Shown one piece after another: positions 1 to 10,313 of a DNA stretch of 64,000 nucleotides. Each line of letters begins with the position of its first letter. Positions within the stretch are counted from its first letter, which is position 1. The notes beneath the pieces were generated by a model that saw only the letters and a program-made list of their open reading frames with translations, was not told where the DNA came from and ran no database searches. This DNA comes from Billgrantia desiderata (lineage in GTDB: Bacteria > Pseudomonadota > Gammaproteobacteria > Pseudomonadales > Halomonadaceae). A program made the translations under genes and the position numbers. The DNA is taken from the NCBI GenBank assembly GCA_011742915.1, contig JAAQTN010000013.1, forward strand, positions 1 through 64,000. Direction: 5' to 3'.

Positions 1-146
1 TGGGAGAAGTTGAGGCGCACGACGTCGACGCCGGTGCGGATCATGGCTTCCAGCACGCCCTCGCGGTCGCTGGCCGGGCCCAGAGTGGCGACGATCTTGG
101 TGCGGCGGATGGGGGCATGAATGGGGGCATGGGGCGGAAGCGTCAT
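1..146 (-). CDS. pyk: Pyruvate kinase, N-terminal fragment (runs off the left edge)
   Basis: Reading leftward from the ATG at 146-144, the fragment gives about 48 residues containing [13 protein letters not shown] and, near the edge, [10 protein letters not shown]. These are the first conserved blocks of pyruvate kinase, which converts phosphoenolpyruvate and ADP to pyruvate and ATP. Its ATG overlaps the TGA of the glycerate kinase gene (ATGA), so it is the last visible gene of a gcl-hyi-glxR-kinase-pyk operon. The leader before RRTKIV holds a small repeat (HAPIHAPI). The rest of the enzyme lies outside the window. Confidence 0.93.
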   Translation of the reverse strand, partial: MTLPPHAPIHAPIRRTKIVATLGPASDREGVLEAMIRTGVDVVRLNFS

Positions 147-1447
147 GGTGTCCTCGGCAAGACCAGGATGGCACGGAAGTCGTTGACATTGGTGCGAGTC
201 GGACCGGTGACGATCAGTCGATCCAATGCCTGGAAGAAAGTATACGCGTCGTTGCGTGACAGGTAATCGGCCGGCTCGAGCCGCTGCTCGCGGGCGCGCG
301 CCCAGTCATCGGGCGAGAACAGCGCACCGGCGTTGTCCTCGGAGCCGTCGATGCCGTCGGTGTCGATGGCCAGGGCATGAATGCCCTCGGCCCCGGCCAG
401 CGCCTCGAACAGCCCCAGCAGATACTCCACGTTGCGCCCGCCGCGCCCATCGCCGCGCACGGTGACGCTGGTCTCGCCGCCGGAAAGGATCAGCAGCGGC
501 GTTTCGATCTCGTCGCGCGCCTCCAGTGCCAGGCGCGCCTGGGCACGCCCCAGCTCGCGGGCCTCGCCTTCCAGGTCGTCGCCCAGCACCTTGACCGTTA
601 CGCCGGCCGCTTCCGCCGCGGCTCTGGCGGCCTCCAGCGCATCCTGAGCGCGAGCCAGGGTCACGCTGTCGTCACGTTCGAACGCTTCGTCGTCGGGAGA
701 CGGCGCGCCCTGGGCCTGTTCTAGGTGGCGACGCACGTGGGCGGGTATCTCGATGGCGTAGCGCTCGAGCACCGCCAGCGCATCGGCCGGGGTCGAGCGA
801 TCCGGCAGGGTCGGCCCCGAGGCGATCTGCGTGGCCACGTCGCCGGGAATGTCGGAGATCAGCCAGGTCACCACCTGGGCGGGGTGTGCCGCCGCCGCCA
901 GGCGCCCGCCCTTGATCGCGGAAAGGTGGCGGCGCACGGTATTCATCTGGCCGATCGGTGCGCCACAGCGCAAAAGCTCGCGATTGATCGCCTGCTTGTC
1001 GGCAAGCGAGATGCCCTCGGCGGGCAGCGTCATCAGCGCCGAGCCGCCGCCGGAGATCAGCGCGATCACGCGGTCGTCCTGGCCCAGCCCCGCGACCGCC
1101 TCGAGCATGCGCCGGGCCGCCTTCTCGCCCAGGTCGTCGGGCATCGGGTGGGAGGCTTCGAGCACCTCGATCACCTCGCACTCCTCTGCGTGGCCGTAGC
1201 GGGTGACCACCAGGCCGGTGAGCAGCGCATCGGGGCAGCGTGCCTGCCAGGCGCGCTCCAGCGCCGCAGCCATGGCCGCCGCCGCCTTGCCGGCACCGAC
1301 CACCACGGTGCGCCCGGGCGGAGGGTCGGGCAGCAGGTCGGCGACCAGGGAATCCGGATGCACGGCGGTCACGGCCACGTCGGCAAGCCGGCGCAGCCAT
1401 GTCGCGATGTCTGTCGTGTGGTCCAGGGAAGGAAGTTGTTGTGACAT
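143..1447 (-). CDS. ttuD: Glycerate 2-kinase, GckA/TtuD (MOFRL) family
   Basis: This 434-residue protein phosphorylates D-glycerate to 2-phosphoglycerate, feeding glyoxylate carbon into lower glycolysis. It carries the N-terminal DUF4147-type domain with [10 protein letters not shown] at about residues 51-60 and SGGGSAL at 132-138, and a C-terminal MOFRL domain ([13 protein letters not shown], then a GTDG-like IDTDGIDG). The frame stays open upstream to 1618, but the start at 1447 gives MSQQLPSL, has a GAGGT ribosome site about 7 bases upstream, and avoids a low-complexity arginine/proline leader. It overlaps pyk by 4 bases. The gene is called ttuD or gckA in other genomes; the MOFRL family distinguishes it from the GlxK-type glycerate kinase. 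Confidence 0.93.
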   Translation of the reverse strand: MSQQLPSLDHTTDIATWLRRLADVAVTAVHPDSLVADLLPDPPPGRTVVVGAGKAAAAMAAALERAWQARCPDALLTGLVVTRYGHAEECEVIEVLEASHPMPDDLGEKAARRMLEAVAGLGQDDRVIALISGGGSALMTLPAEGISLADKQAINRELLRCGAPIGQMNTVRRHLSAIKGGRLAAAAHPAQVVTWLISDIPGDVATQIASGPTLPDRSTPADALAVLERYAIEIPAHVRRHLEQAQGAPSPDDEAFERDDSVTLARAQDALEAARAAAEAAGVTVKVLGDDLEGEARELGRAQARLALEARDEIETPLLILSGGETSVTVRGDGRGGRNVEYLLGLFEALAGAEGIHALAIDTDGIDGSEDNAGALFSPDDWARAREQRLEPADYLSRNDAYTFFQALDRLIVTGPTRTNVNDFRAILVLPRTP

Positions 1448-1666
1448 GGGCACACCTCGAGCGGATGACAGCAACGACGGTAACAGCAGGGTAGGCAGGA
1501 AAAAAGCCCGGCGGCGGGCGGGTTCCACTGGGGACCCCGCCGCCGGACGCAAGGGCCGCTGACGCGGCCGGTTGGCAGGCGACGGCCTGACGCCTGCCAG
1601 GAGGGAACACTGACTCACCGTCTGCGCGACTGGCTGGCAGGGTGCTGCCTCCTCAGATGGGACGGA

Positions 1667-2551
1667 TCAGCTGCCCACTTCGTGATCGGCCAGGGCCTCC
1701 AGGGCGCGCAGAATGCCGGCGTGATCCCAGTTCTCACCGCCATGCGCAACACAGGCCTGGAACAGCTGCTGGGCATTGGCGGTGCCGGGCAGCGCCAGGT
1801 TGAGGCTGCGTGCGCCTTCCAGGGCCAGGTTGAGGTCCTTCTGGTGCAGCTTGATCTTGAAGCCCGGGTCGAAGGTGCGCTTGATCATGCGCTCGCCGTG
1901 CACGTCGAGGATCTTCGACTGGGCCAGGCCGCCGAGCAGCGACTCGCGCACCTTGGCTACGTCGGCACCCGCCTTCGAGGCGAACAGCAGGCCTTCGGCC
2001 ACCGCTTCGATGGTGAGCGCCACCACGATCTGGTTGGCCACCTTGCAGGTCTGGCCGGCACCGTGGCCGCCGATGTGGGTGATGGTCTTGCCCATCACCT
2101 CGAGGATCGGCCGGGCGCGCTCGAAGCCCTCCTGGGTGGCACCGACCATGATGGTCAGGGCCGCGTTGATGGCACCGCCCTCGCCGCCGGAAACCGGCGC
2201 ATCGACGTACTCACCGCCGGCCTCATGGATGCGCTTGGCAAAGCCCTGGGTGGCGATGGGGGCGATGGAGCTCATGTCGATCACCAGGGTGCCCGGCTTG
2301 AGCCCTTCGACGACACCATTCTCACCGAACAGCACCAGTTCCACGTCGGGGGTGTCCGGCACCATGGTGATGACGACCTCGGCCTGCTCGGCCACGGCTC
2401 GGGGGCTGTCGAGCTCACGCATGCCCTTCTCGGCCAGGGTGGCATCCAGGGTGCCGCGCTTGACGGTGACGAGTTCGTGGCCGGCATCCAGCAGATGCCC
2501 CGCCATGGGACGGCCCATGATGCCGAGGCCAATGAAACCGATCTTGCTCAT
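1667..2551 (-). CDS. glxR: Tartronate semialdehyde reductase (2-hydroxy-3-oxopropionate reductase)
   Basis: This 294-residue member of the beta-hydroxyacid dehydrogenase family reduces tartronate semialdehyde, the Gcl product, to D-glycerate with NAD(P)H. The Rossmann glycine motif GLGIMG is at residues 8-13, the substrate-binding SGG at 121-123 and the catalytic lysine at about 170 in GQTCKVANQ. It lies between hyi and the glycerate kinase gene in the same orientation. About 200 bases separate it from hyi, and this gap holds one copy of the large hairpin repeat. Length and motifs are ordinary for GlxR/GarR; assignment to the glyoxylate pathway rests on the neighbours. Confidence 0.94.
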   Translation of the reverse strand: MSKIGFIGLGIMGRPMAGHLLDAGHELVTVKRGTLDATLAEKGMRELDSPRAVAEQAEVVITMVPDTPDVELVLFGENGVVEGLKPGTLVIDMSSIAPIATQGFAKRIHEAGGEYVDAPVSGGEGGAINAALTIMVGATQEGFERARPILEVMGKTITHIGGHGAGQTCKVANQIVVALTIEAVAEGLLFASKAGADVAKVRESLLGGLAQSKILDVHGERMIKRTFDPGFKIKLHQKDLNLALEGARSLNLALPGTANAQQLFQACVAHGGENWDHAGILRALEALADHEVGS

Positions 2552-2617
2552 GATGATTCTCCTTTCAGCTTGTCTTTGTGTTCTCTATGTCAGGACACGC
2601 CTTGCAATGACTGAAGA

Positions 2618-2731
2618 GATGAGCGCCGGGGGCAAGTCGCAGCGAGGGTTATTTGCCATGGATGGCAAATATAGCGCCCAGGGATGGGTTCACAGCGCCC
2701 TCGCGCAGGCTTGCCGCCGGATCAGCTCATC
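2618..2731. repeat. Large imperfect hairpin repeat, copy A
   Basis: The hyi-glxR intergenic element has outer arms GATGAGC/GCTCATC, inner arms containing CCGG-N2-GCAAG paired with CTTGC-N2-CCGG, and a central palindrome ATTTGCC-ATGGAT-GGCAAAT at 2651-2670. It shares a block including GGGATGGGTTCACAGCGCCC with copy B at 6067-6176, while the arm sequences differ in a compensated way. It probably forms a cruciform or a structured RNA. It resembles intergenic repeats that I associate with Halomonas genomes, which is a recollection and was not searched. Confidence 0.8.
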
Positions 2732-2754
2732 GGGGCTGGATGCTTGCTACCCCG

Positions 2755-3531
2755 TCAGCGGACGCTATCCAGCCAACCTAGCCCTTCACGGGTCGTCGTC
2801 TTGGGCTTGTACTCGCAGCCGATCCAGCCGTCGTAGCCCAACCGGTCGAGATAGGCGAACAGGAACGGGTAGTGGATCTCGCCGGTGCCCGGCTCGTGGC
2901 GGCCCGGGTTGTCGGCCAGCTGCACGTGAGCGATGCGAGCCAGGTGCTTCTCGATGGTCGGCGCCAGATCGCCCTCCATGATCTGCATGTGGTAGATGTC
3001 GTACTGCAGCTTGAGGTTGGGGCTGCCCACCTCGTCGAAGATCGCCAGGGCCTGCTCGGTACGGTTGAGGAAGAAGCCCGGGATGTCGCGGGTGTTGATC
3101 GGCTCGGCCAGCAGCAGGATGCCGGCGGCTTCGAGCTTCTCCGCAGCGTAGCGCAGGTTCTCCACCAGGGTGCGCCGCGCCTGCTCCAGGCTCACGCCCT
3201 GAGGCTGGATGCCGGCCAGGCAGTTGACCTGCTTGCAGCCGAGCACCGTGGCGTAGTCGATGGCCTTCTCCACGCCGGCACGGAACTCCTCGACCCGATC
3301 CGGGTGGCAGGCGATGCCGCGCTCACCGGCGCCCCAGTCACCGGCCGGCAGGTTGTGCAGCACCTGGGTCAGGCCGTGCTCATCGAGCCGCGCCTTGAGC
3401 TCGACGGCGGAATAGTCGTAGGGAAAGAGGTACTCGACGCCCTTGAAGCCTGCCTCGGCGGCGGCCTTGAAGCGGTCGAGGAAATCCTCCTCGGTGAACA
3501 GCATGCTGAGGTTGGCGGCAAACTTGGGCAT
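2755..3531 (-). CDS. hyi: Hydroxypyruvate isomerase
   Basis: This 258-residue xylose-isomerase-like TIM barrel (AP endonuclease 2 superfamily) interconverts hydroxypyruvate and tartronate semialdehyde. The N-terminus (FAANLSMLFTEEDFLDRF) and the block with LAEPINTRDIPGFFLN are characteristic of Hyi. The motifs YDIYHMQIMEGDL and GEIHYPFLF follow in the usual order and supply metal-binding glutamate and histidine residues. It starts 24 bases after the gcl stop codon, so it is co-transcribed with gcl. Full length, nothing unusual seen. Confidence 0.95.
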   Translation of the reverse strand: MPKFAANLSMLFTEEDFLDRFKAAAEAGFKGVEYLFPYDYSAVELKARLDEHGLTQVLHNLPAGDWGAGERGIACHPDRVEEFRAGVEKAIDYATVLGCKQVNCLAGIQPQGVSLEQARRTLVENLRYAAEKLEAAGILLLAEPINTRDIPGFFLNRTEQALAIFDEVGSPNLKLQYDIYHMQIMEGDLAPTIEKHLARIAHVQLADNPGRHEPGTGEIHYPFLFAYLDRLGYDGWIGCEYKPKTTTREGLGWLDSVR

Positions 3532-3554
3532 GGTTGTCTCCTTGGGACGGTTTC

Positions 3555-5330
<1,776 letters not shown>

Positions 5331-5375
5331 GACGGTTCCTCCCGTGGGTGGCCTTGTTCTTGTGAAGAGTTGTTT

Positions 5376-5391
5376 TTGGAAAATATTTCTG
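5376..5391. promoter_or_regulatory. AllR/IclR-like operator, proximal site of gcl
   Basis: TTGGAAAATATTTCTG lies about 46 bases upstream of the gcl ATG. It matches the left half and centre of TTGGAAAATATTTTCCAA, the type of palindrome I recall for IclR-family regulators such as AllR. The right half is degenerate. The regulator itself is not in this window. Confidence 0.6.
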
Positions 5392-5433
5392 TATTTCGAG
5401 ATTAGAAGCCGCAACCTGCCTCGTCAACACATA

Positions 5434-5450
5434 TTGGAAAATATTTTCAT
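5434..5450. promoter_or_regulatory. AllR/IclR-like operator, distal site of gcl
   Basis: TTGGAAAATATTTTCAT is the best copy of this motif in the window. It is centred about 58 bases from the proximal box, near the gcl promoter and downstream of the allA terminator. Confidence 0.65.
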
Positions 5451-5466
5451 GATTTTATTTAGGCAC

Positions 5467-5502
5467 AAAAAACCCAGGCCAAAACAGCAGCCTGGGTCAT
5501 TT
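5467..5502 (-). terminator. Rho-independent terminator of allA
   Basis: Stem CCCAGGC (5473-5479) pairs with GCCTGGG (5490-5496). Read on the minus strand the stem is followed by a run of T, 19 bases beyond the allA stop codon. A T run also follows on the plus strand, so it may work in both directions. Confidence 0.75.
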
Positions 5503-5514
5503 TTTCCCGAGAGT

Positions 5515-6000
5515 TCAGAGCGTGATGCGCAGCGCCAGCGGATGCTCGTCGCAGTTGTTGCCCTCACCGCCGCGATCCACCACCAGGAACTCCCCTTCGC
5601 GATCGAGCACCGACTGGATGGCGTGCCAGGTGCCGGCGCGATAGTTCACCCCTTGGCGGCCGTCGGTGACGAAGGCGCGTACCTCGGTCGGGTCGATGCT
5701 GTCGCCCGGCGGTGCAACCACGATCACGAAACGCTCCTCGTGCAGCGGCATGAAGGCCTGGCTGCCCTGGGGGTGGCGTTCGAGGAAGTCGAGTTCCAGC
5801 GGGATCGACACCGGCTGACTGACGAAGATACTGATCAGCGCCCTCGCCTGCTCGCCCAGGGTCTCGACCTTGGCCAGGTCGTGGTAGCGCCGGGTGCGTC
5901 CGGCGTTGATGTGAAAGTAGTCCGCCGTGCGGGTGTCGATGACGTCACCGAAGGGCGCGAAGGCCTCAGGCGTCAGCGGCTCGGCTTTGAGTTCCAGCAT
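5515..6000 (-). CDS. allA: Ureidoglycolate lyase
   Basis: This 161-residue protein of the AllA cupin-like family splits (S)-ureidoglycolate into glyoxylate and urea, the step that delivers purine carbon to Gcl. It starts LKAEPLTPEAFAPFGDVI, which is characteristic, and continues with SIFVSQP, ELDFLERHPQGSQAFMPL and FVIVVAPPG, ending near RAGTWHAIQSVL. The length is typical. It sits directly upstream of gcl, but a terminator and gcl-specific operator boxes separate the two transcripts. The hairpin repeat copy B lies between it and allE. Confidence 0.94.
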   Translation of the reverse strand: MLELKAEPLTPEAFAPFGDVIDTRTADYFHINAGRTRRYHDLAKVETLGEQARALISIFVSQPVSIPLELDFLERHPQGSQAFMPLHEERFVIVVAPPGDSIDPTEVRAFVTDGRQGVNYRAGTWHAIQSVLDREGEFLVVDRGGEGNNCDEHPLALRITL

Positions 6001-6066
6001 ATAGACTCCATTTCCCAGGCCTTGGATAAAACCTCGAATGGCGGAGCAAAGCCGCCATCCGAGCGA

Positions 6067-6176
6067 GAGGCGCCGGGGACAGGGTGGAGAGGGGGTTCGA
6101 TGCCATGGATGGCATCGGTAGCGCCCAGGGATGGGTTCACAGCGCCCCCTCGAAACCCTGTCGCCGGATCAGCCTC
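6067..6176. repeat. Large imperfect hairpin repeat, copy B
   Basis: The allE-allA intergenic element has arms GAGGC/GCCTC, CCGG-N2-ACAGGGT paired with ACCCTGT-N1-GCCGG, and a central palindrome CGATGCC-ATGGAT-GGCATCG near 6098-6117. It shares the block containing GGGATGGGTTCACAGCGCCC with copy A (2618-2731), in the same orientation and the same relative place. Arm differences between copies keep base pairing. Confidence 0.8.
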
Positions 6177-6208
6177 GAGCGGCAACGTTACTGCAAGCCC
6201 CCTGTGTC

Positions 6209-7042
6209 TCAGCGAGTACCCAGCCGCAGCACCGCGTGACGGTTCACGTCCTTGTACAGCAGGTAGCGGAACGGCCCCGGCCCCCCGGCGTAGCACGCCT
6301 GCGGACAGAAGGCGCGCAGCCACATGAAATCGCCCGCCTCGACCTCGACCCAGTCCTGGTTGAGATGGTAGACCGCCTTGCCCTCGAGCACGTAGAGGCC
6401 GTGCTCCATGACGTGGGTCTCGTCGAAGGGGATCACCGCCCCGGGCTGGAAGGTGACGATGTTGACGTGCATGTCGTGACGCACGTCATTGGGGTCGACG
6501 AAGCGAGTGGTGGCCCAGCGCCCTTCGGTACCCGGCATCGGGTTGGGCTCGAGGTCGTTCTCGTTGACCACGAAGGCCTGCGGCACCTCGATGCCCTCGA
6601 CGAATTCGTAGGCCTTGCGCACCCAGTGGAAGCGCACCGGCGCATTCGATTCGTTGCGCAGCTGCCAGTGGCAGCCCGGCGGCAGGAAGGCGTAGCCGCC
6701 CGGCGCCATCTCGTGGCGCTCGCCGGCAATGGTCAGGGTCATCTCGCCCTCGACCACGAACAGTACGCCCTCGGCACCGGGGTCGAGCTCGGGCTTCTCG
6801 CTGCCGCCGCCCGGCCCCACCTCCATGATGTACTGAGAGAAGGTCTCGGCGAAGCCGGAGAGCGGACGCGCCAGCACCCACAGCCGGGTCTGCTCCCAGA
6901 ACGGCAGATTGCTGGTCACGATGTCGCCCATCACGCCCTTGGGAATGAAGGCGTAGGCCTCGGTGAACACCGCCCGGTCGGAGAGCAACTGGGTCTGGGG
7001 CGGATGTCCGCCGTGGGGGGCGTAATAGGTGCGGTTGGTCAT
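6209..7042 (-). CDS. allE: (S)-ureidoglycine aminohydrolase
   Basis: This 277-residue bicupin releases ammonia from ureidoglycine to give (S)-ureidoglycolate, the AllA substrate. Recognition rests on RTYYAPHGGHPPQ near the start, GGGSEKPELDPGAEGVLFVVEGE in the first cupin (metal-binding Glu/His region), and VMEHGLYVLEGKAVYHLN with DFMWLRAFCPQACYAGG in the second. Its promoter region (7043-7183) carries an AllR-like box at 7063-7080 and a TTGTATACAA-type site at 7123-7132, suggesting input from both glyoxylate/ureide and urate regulation. No allantoate amidohydrolase is found next to it. Confidence 0.95.
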   Translation of the reverse strand: MTNRTYYAPHGGHPPQTQLLSDRAVFTEAYAFIPKGVMGDIVTSNLPFWEQTRLWVLARPLSGFAETFSQYIMEVGPGGGSEKPELDPGAEGVLFVVEGEMTLTIAGERHEMAPGGYAFLPPGCHWQLRNESNAPVRFHWVRKAYEFVEGIEVPQAFVVNENDLEPNPMPGTEGRWATTRFVDPNDVRHDMHVNIVTFQPGAVIPFDETHVMEHGLYVLEGKAVYHLNQDWVEVEAGDFMWLRAFCPQACYAGGPGPFRYLLYKDVNRHAVLRLGTR

Positions 7043-7062
7043 CGCTCATCCTCTGACACAAA

Positions 7063-7080
7063 TTTGGAAATTATTCTCAA
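7063..7080. promoter_or_regulatory. AllR/IclR-like operator upstream of allE
   Basis: TTTGGAAATTATTCTCAA lies 21-38 bases upstream of the allE ATG and has the same dyad as the gcl boxes, with one arm degenerate. Confidence 0.55.
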
Positions 7081-7122
7081 ACTGCCAGCACCCCTCATCG
7101 AGGTCAGGCAGGATAGATATTA

Positions 7123-7132
7123 TCGTATACAA
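7123..7132. promoter_or_regulatory. TTGTATACAA-type site upstream of allE
   Basis: TCGTATACAA has the core GTATAC at 7125-7130. It belongs to the set of about eleven sites found at purine-catabolic promoters in this window and lies about 85 bases upstream of allE. Confidence 0.6.
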
Positions 7133-7183
7133 AAAAGATGGGGAGTTGAACACACTTTCCGCTTTGTGCCAAAGAATACCGAG

Positions 7184-7912
7184 TCAAAGAACCGCCGAGA
7201 TGAACTGCTTCAGTTCCGCCGTCTGGGGATTGCCGAACAAGTCAGCGGGCGGACCGGCTTCATGAATGCGTCCCTGATGCATGAACACCACACGATCGGC
7301 AACGTCACGGGCAAAGCCCATCTCGTGGGTTACCAGGATCAGCGTCATGCCCTCTGCCGCCAGCGCTTCCAATACGCGCAGCACTTCGCCCACCAGCTCA
7401 GGATCCAGCGCCGAGGTCACTTCATCGCACAGCAGCACCTTGGGCCGCATGGCCAGCGCCCGGGCAATGGCGACCCGCTGCTGCTGCCCACCGGAAAGCT
7501 GCGCGGGGTAGCTGTCGTACTTGTCCGATAGCCCCACCTTCGCCAATACCTCGCGAGCCACCTTTTCTGCGCTTGCGCGACTCTCACCGCGCACCACCAC
7601 CGGCGCCAGGCAGACGTTCTCCCCCACCGTCTTGTGAGGAAAGAGGTTGAAGCTCTGGAATACCATGCCGACGTTCTCGCTGAGTTCCTTCGGCGACATG
7701 GCCTCACCGTCAAGACGTTTGTCGGCAATGGTGATAGCGCCCCGGTCGTGCTTCTCCAACTGATTCAGGCAGCGTAGCAGGGTGCTCTTGCCCGAGCCGC
7801 TGCGACCGATGATCGCCACCACCTCACCCTGACCGACCTCGAGGTCGATGCCCTTGAGCACCTCCAGGTCGCCAAAAGCCTTGTGCACGTTCTTAACGCA
7901 GACCAGCGTCAT
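7184..7912 (-). CDS. Polar amino-acid-type ABC transporter, ATP-binding protein (GlnQ-like)
   Basis: This 242-residue ATPase energises the importer encoded just upstream. Walker A is GRSGSGKST, the signature is [15 protein letters not shown], Walker B is [13 protein letters not shown] and the switch histidine is in LVTHEM. These match the GlnQ/HisP subgroup. The start at 7912 ([14 protein letters not shown]) lies inside the 3' end of the permease gene, a 20-base overlap that implies translational coupling. The ligand is unknown. The position between allE and puuE suggests, without proving, a role in uptake of a nitrogen compound. Confidence 0.92.
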   Translation of the reverse strand: MTLVCVKNVHKAFGDLEVLKGIDLEVGQGEVVAIIGRSGSGKSTLLRCLNQLEKHDRGAITIADKRLDGEAMSPKELSENVGMVFQSFNLFPHKTVGENVCLAPVVVRGESRASAEKVAREVLAKVGLSDKYDSYPAQLSGGQQQRVAIARALAMRPKVLLCDEVTSALDPELVGEVLRVLEALAAEGMTLILVTHEMGFARDVADRVVFMHQGRIHEAGPPADLFGNPQTAELKQFISAVL

Positions 7913-8549
7913 AGAGCTTTTTCTCCAGATGGCGCGCATAGCAGGACAGCGGATAGCACAGCGCGAAGTACAGAAGAGCCACCAGCGTGAAGATGGTGAA
8001 GGGTTCGAAGGTGGCGTTGTTGAGCATGGTGCCGGCCTTGGTCAGTTCGACGAAGCCGATGATCGACGCGAGCGCCGTGCCTTTGATGACCTGCACGGAG
8101 AAGCCCACGGTCGGCGGCACCGACAACCGCAGCGCCTGAGGCAGAATGACATGCCGCATGGTCTGGAAATAGTTCATACCCAGCACCCTTGCCGCATGCC
8201 ATTGACCCTTGGCCACGGCTTCCAGGCAGCCGCGCCAGATGTCGCACAGGAAGGCGCTGGTGAAGAGCGTCAAGGCCACCGAGGCGGCCAGCCATGCCGA
8301 GATAGGGTGTCCCAGCGCTGCCGCGCCAAAGAAGATCAGAAACAGCTGCATCAGCAGTGGCGTGCCCTGGAAAAGGTCCACATACAGCGAAGTGAAGCGC
8401 TGCAGGATACGACTGCTGGAAAGACGCATGAACGTCAGCACGAGTCCAACCGTGGCACCACCCACGAAGGCGATCAGCGACAGTACAATGGTCCAGCGGG
8501 TGGCCAATAGCAGATTGCGCAGGATATCCCAGAGTGAGAATTCAATCAT
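7893..8549 (-). CDS. Polar amino-acid-type ABC transporter, permease (HisM/GlnP-like)
   Basis: This 218-residue inner-membrane protein has several hydrophobic segments (WTIVLSLIAFVGGATVGLVLTF near the start, FTIFTLVALLYFALCYPLS near the end) and the ATPase-contacting EAA loop around GCLEAVAKGQWHAARVLGM. It is the second of two permeases and overlaps its partner by 4 bases (ATGA) upstream and the ATPase gene by 20 bases downstream. The family normally works as a heterodimer. Ordinary length; ligand not deducible. Confidence 0.9.
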   Translation of the reverse strand: MIEFSLWDILRNLLLATRWTIVLSLIAFVGGATVGLVLTFMRLSSSRILQRFTSLYVDLFQGTPLLMQLFLIFFGAAALGHPISAWLAASVALTLFTSAFLCDIWRGCLEAVAKGQWHAARVLGMNYFQTMRHVILPQALRLSVPPTVGFSVQVIKGTALASIIGFVELTKAGTMLNNATFEPFTIFTLVALLYFALCYPLSCYARHLEKKLYDAGLR

Positions 8550-9223
8550 CGTGACTCTCCCTGCTGATAGGCGAACAGCCGGTTACCAGCCAGCATGAAG
8601 ACACGGCGCATGACAAAGGCCAGCAGTAGATAGGCCAGCGTGATCACCAGATAGACTTCGAAGCTTCTGAAGTTGCGCGACTGGATGAAATTGGCGGCAT
8701 AGGTGAGGTCGAATACCGAAATCTGCGACACCACCGCCGAGCCGAGCATGACGATGACCGACTGGCTGATCAGCGCCGGATAGACACGTGCGAAGGCAGG
8801 GATCAGCACGACATGACGGTAACTTTGGAGACGCGTCATGCCCAGCGCCCTGGCCGCCTCCAACTGCCCTTGCGCCGTCGCACCGATCCCCGCCCGCAGG
8901 ATCTCGGCACTATAGGCAGCCAGGTTGAGTGTCATGGCAAGAAAGGCAGCGGTAATGGCATCGATCTGGATTCCAAGTCCAGGCAAGCCGAAGAAGATGA
9001 AGAAAAGCTGCACGATGAACGGAGTGTTACGGGTGACCTCCACGTAACTGCCCATGCAAAACCGCGTCCAGCTCCGCCCGTGCAGACGAAGATAGGCCAC
9101 CACCACCGCCAAGGCGATCCCCGTCAGCGTGGTCACCACGGTCAAGATGACCGTGGTGGTCAGTCCACGCACGAGTTCGCTGGCGTACGGCAGTAGCGTC
9201 AGAAAATCGAGCGTTACTCCCAT
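8546..9223 (-). CDS. Polar amino-acid-type ABC transporter, permease
   Basis: This 225-residue permease of the His/Glu/Gln family has an N-terminal membrane segment (VRGLTTTVILTVVTTLTGIALAVVVAYL is split over its first helix) and an EAA loop at GIGATAQGQLEAARALGM. It follows the binding-protein gene by 8 bases and overlaps the next permease by 4 bases, so the four genes form one operon in the order binding protein, permease, permease, ATPase. Confidence 0.9.
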   Translation of the reverse strand: MGVTLDFLTLLPYASELVRGLTTTVILTVVTTLTGIALAVVVAYLRLHGRSWTRFCMGSYVEVTRNTPFIVQLFFIFFGLPGLGIQIDAITAAFLAMTLNLAAYSAEILRAGIGATAQGQLEAARALGMTRLQSYRHVVLIPAFARVYPALISQSVIVMLGSAVVSQISVFDLTYAANFIQSRNFRSFEVYLVITLAYLLLAFVMRRVFMLAGNRLFAYQQGESR

Positions 9224-9231
9224 AGCTCGCC

Positions 9232-10053
9232 TCAGCTACCGAAGTTTTCGGGCAGATCGGCACTGAACCAGCGCTGAGAGAACTCGTTGAGACTACCGTC
9301 TTCCAACGCCTGAGCGATCAGGCGGTTGACCTCCTCCAACAACGCTGGCTCGTTCTTGTTGAGCCCGATATAGCAAGGTGAATCACGCAGTTGGTAGAGC
9401 AACTCCGGTGCCCGGCCGCTGTTGCGTGCCGCAATTTCAGCGGCGACTACGTTACCAGTGGCGATGTAGTCCACCCGGCCCGCCAGGAACGCCGCAATGG
9501 TGGTGGCGTTATCTTCAAAACGCTGAATGGTGGTGCTGGAGGGTGCGATTTCCGACAGTTCCATGTCTTCCACGGCACCGCGGGTCACCCCAATGGTCTT
9601 ACCCGCAAGATCCTCCGGGGAACTCACGCTTTCATCGGCGCCTGCGGAGAATACGCCGAGGAAGAACGGCGCATAGGCAGCGGAGAAATCGATTGCCGCT
9701 TCACGCTCCGGGTTCTTGCCCAGACTCGAGATCACCAGATCCGCCATACCGGTTTGCAAGTAAGGAATGCGGTTGGCACTGGTGACGGGAACCAGCTCCA
9801 GCCTTACCCCCATTTGCTCGGCCAGGTAGTTGGCCATGTCGATGTCATAGCCACGCGGCTGCAGGTCGGTTCCCACCGAGCCGAACGGCGGGAAATCCTG
9901 GGGCACCGCAATACGGATAATACCGCGGGACTCTATGGCTTCCAGGGCGTCGGCAGTGGCCGTGCTCATGCCGCCGAACACGACAACGACAGCCAGGGCC
10001 GTAGCCAGGAGTCGTGAAGTCAGGGACGTCACATGACGAAATATGGCGCTCAT
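9232..10053 (-). CDS. Polar amino-acid-type ABC transporter, periplasmic substrate-binding protein
   Basis: This 273-residue SBP_bac_3 protein has a signal peptide (SRLLATALAVVVVFGG, with likely cleavage after STATADA) followed by the mature start GIIRIAVPQDFPPFG. The motifs YDIDMANYLAEQMG and GKTIGVTRGAVED are typical of the amino-acid cluster-3 binding proteins. The start at 10053 was chosen because it places the signal peptide at the N-terminus; the open frame extends to 10497 through noncoding sequence and into the 3' end of the RpiR gene. Two GAAASTTTCG boxes lie just upstream, so the neighbouring RpiR protein probably controls it. The ligand is unknown. Confidence 0.9.
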   Translation of the reverse strand: MSAIFRHVTSLTSRLLATALAVVVVFGGMSTATADALEAIESRGIIRIAVPQDFPPFGSVGTDLQPRGYDIDMANYLAEQMGVRLELVPVTSANRIPYLQTGMADLVISSLGKNPEREAAIDFSAAYAPFFLGVFSAGADESVSSPEDLAGKTIGVTRGAVEDMELSEIAPSSTTIQRFEDNATTIAAFLAGRVDYIATGNVVAAEIAARNSGRAPELLYQLRDSPCYIGLNKNEPALLEEVNRLIAQALEDGSLNEFSQRWFSADLPENFGS

Positions 10054-10096
10054 TTTGCTCTCCGCAGTGGGTATCGTTGTATTAGGCCAAGGAAAT

Positions 10097-10136
10097 GAAA
10101 GTTTCGTTGCATGACGATCCATGAAAGAAACTTTCG
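10097..10136. promoter_or_regulatory. Pair of GAAASTTTCG boxes, candidate RpiR operator
   Basis: GAAAGTTTCG at 10097-10106 and GAAACTTTCG at 10127-10136 are near-identical, each internally dyadic, 30 bases apart and therefore about three helical turns. They lie 44-83 bases upstream of the binding-protein ATG. RpiR-family regulators often bind such GAAA/TTTC dyads; the link to the adjacent regulator is inferred. Nothing else is evident in 10137-10313. Confidence 0.55.
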
Positions 10137-10313
10137 TTTCACCCAAAGCAAAAGAAGCACCAACCCATGGAGTTGGTAGAGAAATCAAAAGACTGGAAAG
10201 GTACCGGTGGGTGGAAAAGCACCTGGGGAGAATTGCGGGGGATGGTCGAGCGCAACTAAATGGGGCGCCTCCTGAAAGGATGCACCGCAATGGAGCGAGG
10301 CGGTCGCCGTGGC

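Noticed and set aside
672..1610. Long open frame opposite in phase to the glycerate kinase gene
   Set aside because: Arginine/glycine-rich translation with no family resemblance; a high-GC frame shadow of the MOFRL kinase.
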